A stretch of 64,000 bases of DNA from Trissonchulus latispiculum (Eukaryota > Nematoda > Enoplea > Enoplida > Ironidae). Positions 21,201 through 45,379 of this stretch are shown here, piece by piece. Position 1 is the stretch's first letter. The number at the start of each line of letters is the position of its first letter. Under the pieces are notes generated by a model. That model saw only the letters and a program-made list of their open reading frames with translations, searched no databases and was not told where the DNA came from. The stretch spans positions 1-64,000 of the forward strand of contig JASAND010010611.1 in assembly GCA_030248195.1 (NCBI GenBank), written 5' to 3'. The position numbers were made by a program, and so were the translations under genes.

Positions 21201-22731
21201 TGATTCTTCCGTATACGCACACTTTACATTAAACGAAAGTGCACTCAATGCATCTACTTCCGTAGATGGACGCTACAATTTAGGAAAAATCTTTCTTGGA
21301 CTTTCGCTAAATCTGAAAGGCGTCTACTACAAGACGCACATTACATCATTGATAATTCTATTTAACTATGGATTTTACCTGGAATAAAATTATAGTTTTA
21401 TGTACAAAAAACAATATTATTATGGTATAAAATGCCATTGTTCATAAAAACTAAAATATCAGTCATAAAATAAAATTATCAAATTATCAATTATAACTAT
21501 AAATTATAAAATTGTTATAAAATTATCAAATATTAATTATTTTAAAAATATTAAGAAGCATAGGCTGTAAAAAATAAAAGGACCTCTTACGGGGGGGAAG
21601 ATAATTCTTTTCAAAACAATTAATATATCCTATAAATGACATTTAGCTCTTTAAAGAAAGGCATTTGATAATATAGTTTTATACAATAATTTTCTCGTCT
21701 CCGATAACAGTTTCTCGTATTTTTCAAAAATTTATATTCTGTACACTAATATTTTCATATTTTGAAGTTTCATTACAATTTTATAATATACAGATTTATA
21801 ATTCATAATTTGATAATTTTATTTTCTAACTGATATTTTAGTTTTTATAAACAATAGCCTACTTTTATATCATATTATTTTGCATATATATAAAACTATA
21901 ATTTTATTCTAGGTAAGTAATTTAAAATTCAGAGTAGAAAGTAAGAATATAAAATTCAGAGTACAATTATCGGGTCTTGTCTCGTTTACCCCCCCCAGTA
22001 CTCAAAATCCTTAAAACTTGACCAAATGAGCTAAAATTTGGTGTGGGTATGTTTTCGACCACGCTGAGTTCAAATATCGCAAAATTTCTCGATTTCGCGA
22101 AATTCGAAATTTTTCGATTTCTAAGGGGGGACCAAGGGAAACCGAAATTTTTTGTCTTCGATTTTGCTGAAAAGATGTATATAGGGGTTTTCGGGGTCGT
22201 AGAACACGAATCTGAAGTCCGTCTATCGATTCAGCTTTCCGTTCGCTCAGTATAAGCTTACATCTTAAGCTTAAATCTTTAGCTTATACTGAGCTAACGA
22301 AAGGCTGAATCGAAAAACGGACTTCAGATTCGTGTTCTACGACCCGAAACCCCTATATTCAGCTTTTCAGCACAATCGAAGACAAAAACGTTTTCGGTTT
22401 CCCTTGGTCCCCCCTTAGAAATCGAAAAATTTCGAATTTCGCGAAATCGAAAAATTTTGCGATATTTGAACTCAGCGTGGTCGAAAACATATCCACACCA
22501 AATTTTAGCTCATTTGGTCAAGTTTTAAGGATTTTGAGTACTGGGAGGGGGGGTAAACGAGACAAGACCCCAATTATCAAATATGTAGTGTGCGTCTACG
22601 GAAGTAAATGCCTTTCAAATTCAGCGAAAGTCCAAGAAAAATTTCTCCATAAATTCTAGTTTGTGTCTACGGAAGTAGATGTATTGAGTGCACTTTAGTT
22701 TTAATGTCAAGTCACGTATACGGAAGAATCA
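21201..22731. mobile_element. AT-rich palindromic foldback element, interrupted
   Basis: TGATTCTTCCGTATACG at the left and its complement at the right; arms such as GTGCACTCAATGCATCTACT and its inverse, and AAATAAAATTATCAAATTAT and its inverse, pair 21201-21560 with 21770-21971 plus 22571-22731. A younger element occupies 21972-22570. Confidence 0.8.
21972..22570. mobile_element. 599-bp palindromic element with 8-bp target duplication (foldback family 1, copy A)
   Basis: Ends GGGTCTTGTCTCGTTTACCC and complement, flanked by CAATTATC on both sides (21964-21971, 22571-22578). The arms carry GGGGGACCAAGGGAAACCGA and TTCAGTATAAGCTTACAT-type blocks that recur at 23630-23840 and in the element at 37732-41957. 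No coding capacity. Confidence 0.93.
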
Positions 22732-22895
22732 GTCTAGTGTGACTGCAGAAGGAGGTCCAAAGCGCAAGAGATCCATTTTCACTTTAGAGGAGGAAGATAT
22801 ATTTGGGGAGTGGGAATAGGAATGCCATCCAATGGATGCACCAAATTTATGGACCTCATTTTTAATACCCGCTAGTGTTCATCGCAGCTGACACC

Positions 22896-23283
22896 AAGAG
22901 TATATACATAGTGTGACAAGCGTCACACTCTTAGTTATTAGGCTGCAGACATCATCTGCACAATAACGGCCTACCCCCACAACTGAGTACCTGGTGACCC
23001 CCCCACAACTGAGTACCAGGTACACAATTGTGTACCAGCACTCGCTTGTATGTGTACATGTTGAAGCTCAAAAGTGGCCAGCTGCTGATAGAATGCTTTT
23101 GGCTTCAACGTGTAAACATACAAGCGAGTGCTGGTACACAATTGTGTACCTGGTACTCAGTTGTGGGGGGGTCACCAGGTACTCAGTTGTGGGGGGGGGT
23201 AGGCCGTTATTGTGCAGATGATGTCTGCAGCCTAATAACTAAGAGTGTGACGCTTGTCACACTCTTAGTTATTATGTACTCTT
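22896..23283. mobile_element. 388-bp palindromic MULE-like element
   Basis: Starts AAGAGTATATACATA and ends TATTATGTACTCTT, flanked by the perfect 9-bp duplication GCTGACACC (22887-22895 and 23284-23292). Arms contain GTGTGACAAGCGTCACACTC and CCACAACTGAGTACC repeats and meet near 23075. The ends match those of the element at 10307-11318. Confidence 0.88.
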
Positions 23284-23384
23284 GCTGACACCTATACAAT
23301 CACAACAGAAAACGGAAATTCTATGTTATAGGAGCAGATGATATAGGAGCCGATTTCGATGTTATCCCGAAAATTAAAACTATA

Positions 23385-24793
23385 GTACGACCAAAAAATG
23401 TGTGTACAAACTTTGTCCGTTTATAGCAGATTAGTCTTTGGAGTAAACCCCAAGGACCAATTTAACTTTATCCCACCAACTAGTTTGGGGGGATAAAGTT
23501 TAATTGGGGTCAGAAATCAAAATTTGTGTAAAACGGAAACAAGGTGAACTTGGCGTCCTTTTAGTAGTCATTAGAAGTTGTTCCATACGAAGATGAATAC
23601 AATTTGAATAAAGTTAATTCGTTTCGTTAGCTCAGTATAAGCTTTACATGTTAAGCTTACAAGTTTAGCCTATATTGAGATAACAAAAAGCTGAATTGAA
23701 AAACAGATTTCAGATTCGTGCTCAGCGCCCCCGAAAACCCCTGTATGCAAGTCTTCAGCAAAAGTTTTCAAAAAATTATTCGGTTCCCCTTGGTTCCCCT
23801 TACCAAACTAAAATTCAAATTTTTAAAATTTTAAAATTTTTGAATTCATCAGCCTCCAATATGAACCCATGCAATAAATAATGCAATAATGCAATGTGAC
23901 ACTGAATTAGTCCTATTTAGGCAGGTTTTAATTCTGGGGGGATAAAGTTTAATTGGGGTTCTGGGGGGGGGATAAAGTTAAATTGGTCCAACCCCAACAA
24001 TGTCTATATTTTTTAGAATCCTCAGGAACTCTAGATTAACAAAAAATCCGGACAAATCCGGAATTCCAGGTTTTATTCACGGAAAATCTAAATTTTTTAG
24101 TTTTTCGCCCAATTCGTGTCGCAATCAAAATATTGTTTTCACGATCGAATAGAGCTGGTCCCACTGCACATTTTTGCCTTTACAGGTTTTTCTCGAAAAT
24201 GCACCAATTTCCGGAATTCCGGGTTTTCAAAATTTCCGGATTTTAAAAATTATCTCCAATACCCACAAGACGTTTATCATTCGAAAGCTCTTATCGAGCT
24301 GAACAACTTTTGCACCCAATTCCCACCCAATTCCCGGAATTCGAGAAAACAGGGTTTTCCGGATTTTAAACATTTTATCCAATACCCGCAATATGGGTGT
24401 CATTCGAAAGCTCTTGGTGAGCTGAACAAATCTTGTAATAGAACCAACTCACAGAAATGAAACCAGTTTTTGGAATTCAAGCTAGAGTGAAATCCGGAAT
24501 TCGTGATTTTTGGAAATTGGGTGCATTTTCGTGAAAAACTTGTAAGGGCAAAAATGTGCAGCGGGACAAGCTCTATTCCATCGTGAAAACAATATTTTGA
24601 TTGCTACACAAATTGGGCGAAAAACTAAAAACTTTAGATTTTCCGTGAATGAAACCCGGAATTCCGGATTTGCCCAGATTTTCCTAATCTAGAGTTCCTG
24701 AGGATTCTAAAAATATATACATTGTTGGGGTTTACTCCAAAGGCTAATCTGCTATAAACGGACAAAGTTTGTACACACATTTTTTGGTCGTAC
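23385..24793. mobile_element. Palindromic element with 8-bp duplication, interrupted by a second one
   Basis: Ends GTACGACCAAAAAATGTGTG and complement, flanked by AAACTATA (23377-23384 and 24794-24801). Arms with TCCGGAATTCCAGG and GAATAGAGCTGGTCCCACTG blocks pair across about 24250. The AAAAATGTGTGTACAAA motif is shared with 13544-14893. Confidence 0.9.
23454..23989. mobile_element. 536-bp foldback-family element with 8-bp duplication (copy C)
   Basis: Ends GGACCAATTTAACTTTATCC and complement; duplication AACCCCAA is exact (23446-23453, 23990-23997). The intact opposite arm of the host element reads straight through the same site, which confirms the insertion. The interior shares TTCGTTAGCTCAGTATAAGC and the CGCCCCCGAAAACCCCTGTA block with copies A and B. 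Confidence 0.92.
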
Positions 24794-25568
24794 AAACTAT
24801 AGTTTCTACAATAATAAATAAATCCAATTTTGCCAGCCAGGGAGGGTCCAAATTTTGGTCATTTTTGACTTCTTCCAATCTTGCTTTTTATTTTTTGACC
24901 CTTTCCAATCTCGCTGTAAAAATCAGCGCGGTCGAAGAAAGTTGAACAAATGACCAAAATTTGAAACCACCTCTTAAGACGTCATCACTTACAAAGTTCG
25001 CCTAAGGTGTTGTGGAGTTTCGGAAACTGGCCACGCGACCGAAATGGTTACTTCATAAAACACCAATACAGGAAATTGAGCGAATTTATGAAGGAATATT
25101 ATTATAATTTACTATACACATGAATAGTCTCAGTGTGAGATTAGCTAGTCAATGAGACAACGTTCAACGCTCTTGGAGATATGAAAAAGGTAAAAGTCAG
25201 CTTTACTGGCTCTGTCAGACTTCATGTGACTGCAATAAAAATCACACCGTGTTTCCTATTCCAGACCTCTACTTTAGCCTTGACTCAAATTCAACTCTAA
25301 ATAGGGCAGTGAAAGTGGAAACTCAGGAGTTCCTGTAATTTCTATAAGACACCAAACTAATCAGAGACGACACTAATATATAAACTGAAACGCATATGCA
25401 TATCAATTCTCCATTCTGTCGTGAATTTAACATGTTTAATTGAAGTTTATAAACTTAATTAGGATGGTAATCGTAAACCAGGGTAACCTATAAATTAATT
25501 GCTTGCAACTAGTATAACTTCATGCTCATGCACAATCCTGAGATATCAGGACATACAGCTGTCACTCT
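24794..25568. other. No gene seen
   Basis: AT-rich sequence; no domain, repeat unit or splice-supported exon recognised. Confidence 0.5.
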
Positions 25569-26404
25569 TAGTGTTGTCACGTTAGCGAAAAATCCGGGCC
25601 GGGCCGTTCCTAGACATCCGGGCCGGGCCCCGGGCCGGGCCAGGCCCGGCCCGAGCCCGGCCCGGATTTTGGGCCCGAAACAGACCCGAGGCCCGGCCAG
25701 GATTTCGGGCCCGAAACAGGCCCGAGGCCGGCCCGGAGTCGGGGCCGAAACCGGCCCGAATGGTCAAAATTAGTAAAAACGATTTTTGATGTAGTTTTTA
25801 GCAGATAATAAACATAAGTAATCTGAAATAAATGTAAAAATAATATACAATAATGTATCGGCATTAACTTTGCAATGTCTGTTAATCTAAAATAACGTTT
25901 TATTATGAACTGTATATAACTTCCTTTGTTTGTCTTTTGAATTTTTATAAACGTCTTTTCAATAAACGAATAGGCATAATGCAATGCATCACTCACCAAT
26001 ATCATATCATTGAAAGCATTTCAATGAACCCGATTTACATAGGTATAATTCGAGAACGGTATCGAGCTCTAACGGAGTAAAACTGCCAAACCAAGAACGA
26101 TGTTTTGAAGTAATACTTGATATTTATTATCTAACGTCTACCAATTGAAGTGAAAAAGCTTCTGGTTTCAAGGATTCTCCGAAAAGTTTGGTGTTTTTCT
26201 GTCCATTTATATCAATTTTTCCTTTGGCCCGGAAACGGCCCGGGAAAAAATCCGGGCCTGTTTCGGGCCGGGCCCGAAAAAATCCGGGCCGGGCCCGGGC
26301 CGGGCCGCTCCGAACAAATTTTGATCCGGGCCGGGCTCCGGGCCAGGCCCGGCCCGGGCCCGGCCCGGGGCCCGAGCCCGAAACAGGCCCGGATGACAAC
26401 ACTA
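25569..26404. mobile_element. Non-autonomous hAT-like element with GGGCCCGG arrays
   Basis: TAGTGTTGTCA at the left and TGACAACACTA at the right. Subterminal arrays of GGGCCGGGCC and GGCCCGAAACAGGCCCG flank a 450-bp AT-rich core. No exact target duplication (TCACTCTT against ACATTCTT, six of eight, if the ends are trimmed by one base). ORFs rich in Gly-Pro-Ala-Arg are array artefacts. Confidence 0.8.
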
Positions 26405-27597
26405 CATTCTTATGTCTATAAGCTTGAAATTGTACAAGAAATTTCATTAGAAGATACTGAAAATGTAAATCATTAACAAAGCTGTCTAGCCTGAATGAAT
26501 AATTAATTCATACACGGAACGGCGGAATAATTACATATTCAGACATCTAAAAGTTCCTTGCTATTCTTCAAATAGGTTTACTTACATCTGTTTTTGAAAA
26601 AAGAAAAATAAAAAAACTAGAATTGGCTGTATGGTTCCTACATAGAAGTGAAGTATCATATGTAATATATGGATAATTCAAAACAAGACATAAAAAATTG
26701 ACACAGGTGCGCGCTAACAGTACTCGCGATAACGGGAGTTAATAACTTCCTTTAACTTAATAACTTAAAATAATCATTCTAATCGGCAGATTTGTAGTCC
26801 AATTAAATAAGACGCTGTCAAAGCTAAAGTTCGACATGCAGCTTGTGTACTTTGGCAGATGCCAATTGCAGAGTTCCTTTCAATTCAAAGTCATAAAAAA
26901 GGAGTGCTACCACGGACTGAACAAAGCTAAACAAAACTCAAAATATGACCGTTTCTATGGTTAAATATATAGTTAGAACTGAAAAGGTTCTCAAGTACTT
27001 GTGCTTTCAGGCGTATTTGGAATCAAGTCCATTCTAGTGTGTAAATAAAATCTGCATCCCACACTCTCAATTTATTGCATGTTTAACGCCTGCACAAAAG
27101 CTCCTATTGAAGAAATAGGCAGCAAAGCCAATAATTTATGGTTAACTTCACAAGGACTAAGAATTGAATAGGGACAAATTAGCTTAAACTTTAGGATTAA
27201 CAAACCAAAAATGCCGAAGTGTATAAGTTCCCTGTCTATTACAAAACAAAACAGAAAACAAGGAAGCTTTCATTAGACTCCTGAAGGAACGTGCTAGCTT
27301 ATACTAGCAAGCCAAGAGTATATCATAGAAAGAGTAAGACTGAAATTTGGCATTTTTAAAGGCTAACGTTAAAAGCTATGTTAGCAACACGATTGGTCAG
27401 ACTCAATGGGGAACGCAGAAAAACTCTTCCGCTGTTCAAAACCTTTACAATTTACTTTTTAGAATCCTAGTGTACATATTTTTGGTGGCCTTCGGCAGCC
27501 GGTTCTCTCCTCCCACCTCCAATTTCACCTCCTGCACATCACGACCCGTGAACCGTGTCAAAACGGGTCGACAAACTTGTCTTTTACCTAATTCGAC
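26405..27597. other. No supported gene
   Basis: AT-rich. An AAGAGTATATCATAGAAAGAG-like MULE end lies at about 27314. A 38-codon open stretch at 26815-26930 (KVRHAACVLWQMPIAEFLSI) lacks an acceptor and a family match. Confidence 0.45.
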
Positions 27598-28166
27598 CAG
27601 GGTTTTTTGGCCTGGACCTTTGCGCCTGGACGCAAAGTTTCTTATCTGGACACAATGAAATTTTAACGGGACGCAAGCTAGACGCAACATTATTCTGGGA
27701 GAAAATTCACTTTTGTATATAAGAGTAAAAAGTTTAAATGTTTCCGGAAACAAATTTTCCATTTTTTCCAAAAATTTCTTCGGGTCCTGGGAGCTCTGCC
27801 CCCAGACCTCCGGTGTTTCCCACTTTGTCATGGAATGCCAGGGTGCAAGGTCACGCCTCCATGCTACTTAATGTTATTTGTTAAGTTGTTGTCTACCCAA
27901 GACCCCCGCCGTGTATATTGGACGCTTCAAGTATATGCTGTAGGTCTTGTAATCGTGCATCACAGTTAAGCAGCATCTACTTTCTAAATAGTCTAAATAG
28001 CGTTACACTACAGGAATTATCAAAATTTTCATAAATAAAAACAATTTTTTACATTATGATCACGCTAAACAAGAATTCTGCCTGGGCGCAAAATTTCTTA
28101 ACGAGACGCAACTTAAATTTAGCGGGACGCAAGGTTGACGCAAATCCGAAAACCAAAAAACCCTAA
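27598..28166. mobile_element. Candidate element with AGGGTTTTTTGG ends and GACGCAA repeats
   Basis: AGGGTTTTTTGG at the left and CCAAAAAACCCT at the right. Both flanks carry several copies of GGACGCAA/GACGCAA (for example AGCGGGACGCAAGGTTGACG). The middle holds a degraded CTGGGAGCTCTGCCCCCAGA hairpin. Target duplication unclear. Confidence 0.55.
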
Positions 28167-31100
28167 CCCGAACACGGCTTTGCCACCTTTTTCATTTCTT
28201 GAAAGCAGCCTTGAACTTTTACGGTTATATGTAACTGTAGTGATGTATCACTCACTGAAATTGAAAACTAAACTGAAGCTATTTTGGGAGTTTATCCAAC
28301 AACACCATAGCTTAACATGGGGAGTATGTAGGAGGCTCAAGCCCCCACCCGCCTGGACAAGGTACAAGTCCTACCGACATGATGGGCAAGGAAAAATGCG
28401 GCAAGGGGTAAGCAGAAATGACCGAAAAAATAGGTTTTCGAACAAAAATTCCAGATATTTTCCAATTATTTTAAGAAACCGATCAAAATTTTGAAAACAT
28501 CTTTAAAAATTGATAATTTTATTGCAAATTTATGTTACTATTAACACTAGTTAATACTTATGGTACAAACAAACCCCCTTGAAAACTTGGGTTCAAGGTA
28601 AAAGCCCTCCCCAAATCTGACCTTATGCTAGTGTCTGCCCGAAGCATTTGCCAAGACTATTATTTTTAAGCATTCCCAGAAAAAAGCGCGGAAAAGAATG
28701 ACAAGACATGGATGCCTCAAGCACTCTCTTCGCTTGGAATAGTATGACTGACTCCTGTGTGCCCTGGCTAGAAGTTAGAGATGCACTAGCGTTTGTTACT
28801 TTCTATATGTGCTCGACTGACATGATCATCCACTAACTGCGCAGTTACATCGATGATTCGGCATTTCAAGTTATAATGTAAAATAGAAGAAGAAGAAGAA
28901 GAAGAAGTTTACTTCAGTATAGTGAGTAAACATAAAATCATAAAAATAGTAACAGAAAATCCAAAATAAGTATATAGTAAGGCAACTAATAACAGAAAAA
29001 AACCAAGCTTTATACTCATACGGAAATAGGCAAGAGAGGATCAGTTTTGACCACCTAACCCCTTGCCCTTCAGAAATATTGCATAAAACTATCCCAGCTA
29101 CAAGACGAAATAGCTAAGCAACCTGTTACTAGGAAATTTAGAATAAAGCTGACATTCTTTGATGATATATGATAAAATTTACATGAAATTCTTGAAAATT
29201 TGAGATGCTATACAGTCCCCGTTCTTTGGATAAAAAGAGGAAAAACCTGCAAACTCTGAACTGGGCCAACCCTGCTCACATGAAGCTGGGGCGCGATCTG
29301 CCCCTTTACTCAATTTACTTTCTGAAAAGCTGAACTGCCTTGCCTAAAATAACTTACTCCTAACCAAACTCCCTTATTGTATACCTTTAGCTGCCATTAT
29401 TTCTATGACTATATAATGCATATTCAATTCAATCACGAGGACGACGCAATTAACTATTATGAAAGTGGCTTAAATTATATCCAGCCATGGTTACTAACAT
29501 TAGAGTGACATTAAGCCTGCTCTCTGTTATCAGAGCGAAACTATGCTCTGGGCGTTATCGGCTCCTCCCCCAATTTGTTTCCCCTCACTTCAACCTAATT
29601 TGCCCGCTGCGCTAACACGATCAAGATTGCGATAAAAGCACATTGAACCAACAGCGTAGCTGCGTTTTAGAGCATGAGAGTGCAAGCGTAGCGGACCAAA
29701 GACCAAAATCGTTTGAAGGGTCAAGGGGGCATCTGCGAGGGTTAGCCACTAGCAAGCAGCAGTCTATAATTTGATAGGTTTTGAGGGAAAGACTTAGTGT
29801 AACACTCTTATAATTAAATACTCTTGCTAATATGATATTAAAATAGGTGTAGTTTTGTCAGAAACGCCCGAGACTTTAATGTAAAAACAAGAGTCATACT
29901 GAAAATGCGGGTCAGATCATAACTAACAAACAAAAACAAGCACAAAAATAAATATTACATAACAGTAGGAATAGTACAGAAGAAAACATCCTCAGTATTT
30001 AATACAAAAACAGAAATTTCAACTGATCAAAGCACAAAAGCGATTACCTGAGAGAAAACAAGAGGCTGTAAATTTTTAAACATCAAAACAAACCACAGTA
30101 ATGTCAAATATGACGCAAACAATGCCACAACAACAGACTAAAAACCTTTAAAACTTATAATGGAAACATGATGTTATCACTTAATCATATAGGTAGCTAG
30201 CCTAGCACTAAGAAAACGTTACAAAGTTAACTTTCACTGTTAATTTCAGTTTCCGAGTACCGGACGGGTAAACAAAAAATTTAGATTCGTTTTCTGGGAA
30301 CGCAATAAATATACAACTATTCAGCAAATTGGGTAACAAAAATTGTGACTGCGCATTCAAAACTAATTTCGAAAAATTTAAAAACGTAAATGGCATCCTT
30401 ATAGTGGCCGCAGAGATTAGCATAAACATAGATCAAATCAAGTTTTGCACGCTGGAGCTGGAATGACCTGAAATACGGCGTTGGACCATTTTTAATATGC
30501 TAACATAACAAGTATATACATGCATTTATATACAGTCCCTAATGTGATTACACTTACACATACATAACAGATAAAAGCGAAGATATTCAAATGAAGTCCT
30601 AGCAAAAAAGTCTTTCAGACGGAAAATAAAATATGAAGGCATCAAAACAATTTGCACACACTAGATTTGCAAATCATCAACAAAAACATGATTATACTAT
30701 TCTAGGTAGTGCGCTAACGCGCACTACCTGATAAAGGACTATCTTCAAAACACACAAAAAAACTTGTATATAGGCAATTTACACATTCATATTGCATACG
30801 AACTAAGTAACCACGGAAAGAAGAAAGTATATAAGAACGACAACATAGATGTTTATTTGGACTAAACTCTAAAAACTGCTTTCTTTGAACTGATTTTTCC
30901 GTTAGAATCATTGCGCAACGGATTTACGTGGGTGTGCTAAAAAGCAAAAACATAAATCTGTACCTTTCTTTACGGCTACTTCTGTAAACCAGTTACGCAT
31001 TCTTATATTGTACTGATAATGCAAAAGGCAAAAATTTACAGTTTTGCTCGAAAACGACAAAGCGATTCATGCGTCTGTGTGAAAGTTCATTGATAATTTG

Positions 31101-33644
31101 CTTACAACGCCCAGAGACATAGTTCCTGGTCATTAAACTTTGGTGCTCTTTGTTGTCATCAGAAGCTATATATCGATAAGCAGCTAGGGCGAGGCTTTAC
31201 TGAAATCTTCACGCAAAGCCCCATCCAGGCACAGTTAATTTGTGTTCACAAACCCATGATGGAAAATCAGAAGCCGCAGAACTATGCGTATATACGTACG
31301 TGCAGAAACAATTATATACCTATAATATTCTTATCAAATTACTATATACTACGCGGTCTGACACTGGGGGCAAGAAAAAACCGCTGCTATAAAAGCAAAC
31401 AGTAAGGAGATCCCGTATATATATACTTAATGTGGCTTATTATAATAATATACATGTGTATGTGGTAACCGCAAACACTGTCATTTGATATCAACACTGA
31501 CGATAAATAGTCAGTATTTCAGAGAAAAAAACTGTTGTTCTCATTCTAATCAAAACACAAAGGACCAAATAAATCATTCCTCTCTCTGATAGTTGCTGCA
31601 TATTCCAAGGTCACAAAAGTGCAGCACCATTGGATGATGCGATGAAATGGCAGCACCAGGTACGAGACGAACGGCTGGTACGGGCTGGCAAAAAACGGAT
31701 CATAAAAAGAACACGCTAGTCCCAGATTTTGCAAAAACTACGTATACAAATAAAATGTACGTAACGTAGAAATCCCAGATAGATAGGCTCGTGGGCTGAA
31801 GTAAACAAAAATCAGCTGGGGAAAATTTAAAGCGTTTTTAGAAAACTACTGTCCACATGTTCATAAGTAAATGCATACTAATAATGTTATCCACATATAT
31901 ACGTAATCGCCTTATTCCTCTACTAATCATGACAGCGGTCCAGTTTCGATAAAAACGTGTTTGTCAGTGCTTTATGCAATATACAAGTCAATAAATACAA
32001 TATTCTGGTACTACCTCAGAGAAATACAGCTCAAAATACGGCGAAGAGCTGGCTAGCCAACCAAGATGTCCAAACAGTAAATGGCCATTCAAAGAATTTC
32101 ATTTCAAATCTATGTATCACGTTTTCAAAACATGAAGGTGTTCTTTCTGTAAAAAGATTAACTGGGGCCTCTAAAAAGTACAGATAAAGTTATTATATGC
32201 GAGTTGCATTAGAACAAACTAAAAGCGACCGGTAACAACCAATAGCTTCCTGTGTACTAGAATTAGCTAAGTTACTTGGTGATTTATCCTTGAATGAAAC
32301 CAGTTGTTGCAGTATTTGACACAATGTCCCAATCTCTTACTCTCTTGAGCTGTTGCCCGTAAGTAAAGCACATATAAAACTTGACAAATAAATTACACAA
32401 TAGTGATGCACCGGAGCCTACTTAGCTATATATAAATGTTCACCTACATTTTCCACCTTTAAAACTAAAAGAGCACTTTATTTTCCCAAAAATAATAATA
32501 GAGCCTCAGAAAGTATGGCAAATTCAGAAACATTTCCATTTGGACCAATTTACTTTTAGGATCCGACTTCGGCACCAAGCTCAGGTGAATCTCTAGCAAG
32601 CATTAATGACAATATTAATCATAGAATATAATAAATATTTCAAAAGAAATAAATAGCACAGGATTATAGGCCAATATAACAAGACACGGTACACTGAGTG
32701 TCAATGTATTAAAAACGGCAATAATATATGAGCATGAAGACAATTACGTACAGAATATGATTACGTTGAGCCAAACCCATGTGATAAAATGCATACGTCG
32801 TATAAAAAATAAAAGCACAATCAGTAGAGGATCACGTAAATAATAATAACATATGCTATGCACATTTATTAATATTACCAATTAGTACAGAAATGTTACA
32901 ACCAATTCGAAGGAACGTATGTACATATAGAAAATGAAACCTGAATAAAACCATTTTATGGCAAGAAGAAAGAAAAAGTATATAACCTACTAAAGCGAAA
33001 AATAGAATATGTCAAGTAGAGTCTCGCCGTAAGGGATGTCGGGAGGCGGATTTTAGGCAGGACAGAAAGGACGGGGTCTGGAGTCCCCAGAAGTTGAGAA
33101 TAGTTATAAATGTTCTTCATGCAAAGTTAAAGTTACGGAGGATGCAAAAATCTGTTAGAAGAACAACGCAAACTTCAGAACGTTTTGGTTAAGGTTTCAC
33201 CTTGGTTTGGTTAATTTATTTCTCCCAAATGACGTGTTGCCCCCAAAAGCTCTCCGCAAAAATAAAATCCTACAATATGCAAAGATGATATCAAATTGAT
33301 ATAAACAGACAAATGTTTCAGAAATTTCAAAACGCATAATTACACTATACAAGTAGAATAGTATTAATGTAGGCGAGACCAGATCAGACTCTTATCATAA
33401 GAGTCAAAAATCAAGGCAAATGCGACGAAAATGTCTGATAATTAATATTCCAGTTCAGACTGCACGCAATGTCGACCGTCGTATCCAATGATAACTAGGC
33501 TTGTGGTGTTAATTCTCGTAAATGCTCAGGAAAAGTCAGTACCTTTCTTGCTTGCAAGTCAACATTTGCCGACAATACGTATGGGCAAAGTCAGATTTAT
33601 GCAGAGTGGATGGTTGTGCCAAAAACCCACAGCAACAATAACCC
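28167..33644. other. Long AT-rich stretch without supported gene
   Basis: Includes the 3' flank of the LC3 gene. A (GAA)7 tract lies at 28886-28907, a MULE-like right end at about 29795-29824 (AGTGTAACACTCTTATAATT) and a weak GGGGTCTGGAGTCCCCAG hairpin at about 33073. A + strand frame at 31580-31716 (APLDDAMKWQHQVRDERLVR) is protein-like, but without splice support it is not called. Confidence 0.5.
33215..33220 (-). promoter_or_regulatory. Candidate polyadenylation signal of the LC3 gene
   Basis: AATAAA on the minus strand, about 425 nt after the stop codon. It is plausible but unproven; other sites may be used. Confidence 0.3.
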
Positions 33645-44553
<10,909 letters not shown>

Positions 44554-45379
44554 TGAGACAAATTTCCAACAAGGAAAAATGAGAAAATATATATAATGTA
44601 AAAATAATTGCGCTAAAATCGAAGCAACGTTTACGTTTACGTGTGTTCACCATAAATGTACCCAGATGCAGAAAGAAAGAAGGTTATTTTTATAGCTATA
44701 TAGGCTACCCCGGCCCGCCCCTTCCAAAAAATCCGCCTCCTACACATGTCTGCACCGCACACCGTAGTTTCGCAAGAAGTGTTGGTGGGAGTTAGGGTTG
44801 GGCATCGGAAAAAAAGGGGTTTTTCCGTATTTTTCCGAACGGTCGGAAAAAAACGGAAAAATGTCGGAAAAATTTAATCATTCTGGGAAGTTTTAGAAGT
44901 GTTCAAATGAAAAATTTTAGTGCTTTTCTCAAATTTTGCTAATTTTTTCCAAATTCTTAGCTTTGCTTTGAGTTTGCTCTTACTTTGAAGCCCAAACTTA
45001 TATAGCCATGGGGGGAACCCACATTTTCGGATTTTGGCTGGAACTTTTTTATTATAAGGGCTAGATGAGAACTTTATATACCATCGTACTTGGCGTTTAT
45101 ACTTAGATCTATCTTTTAAGCACATTTGCACTTCTCTAGGTTGTACCGTTAGGCCGGTATTATGCAAAAAGTAACGGGGGGAAAACCCACCCCTCACAGG
45201 TCTCAAAAATTGTTGTAGCGCTATTCTGACACTTCCGGTGTAAAATTCAACTCTCTTTTAGCTGGTATAAATCAAAAAAACCCGATCTAGGTACCTTTTT
45301 TTGAGATTTCATGTGCCATTGAAAATGCAGCATCAAACGGTCAGGTTTCATAAAGTTTAACATATATATATAAACACAA
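44554..45379. other. LC3 upstream region; no further gene seen
   Basis: Holds any LC3 promoter and 5' UTR. At 44788-44875 a short cluster of CGGAAAAA and TTTTTCCG next to GGTTGGGCATCGG resembles a hAT-type end fragment. The frame at 44874-45206 lacks a signature. Confidence 0.45.

Noticed and set aside
27315..29824. A 2.5-kb MULE-like element bounded by AAGAGTATA-type ends
   Set aside because: Flanks (TAGCAAGCC and GCTAATATG) are not a duplication and the arms do not pair; treated as unrelated solo ends.
31546..31734. 62-aa minus ORF and the overlapping + strand frame APLDDAMKWQHQVRDERL
   Set aside because: Protein-like in places but no splice sites, no start context and no recognised family.
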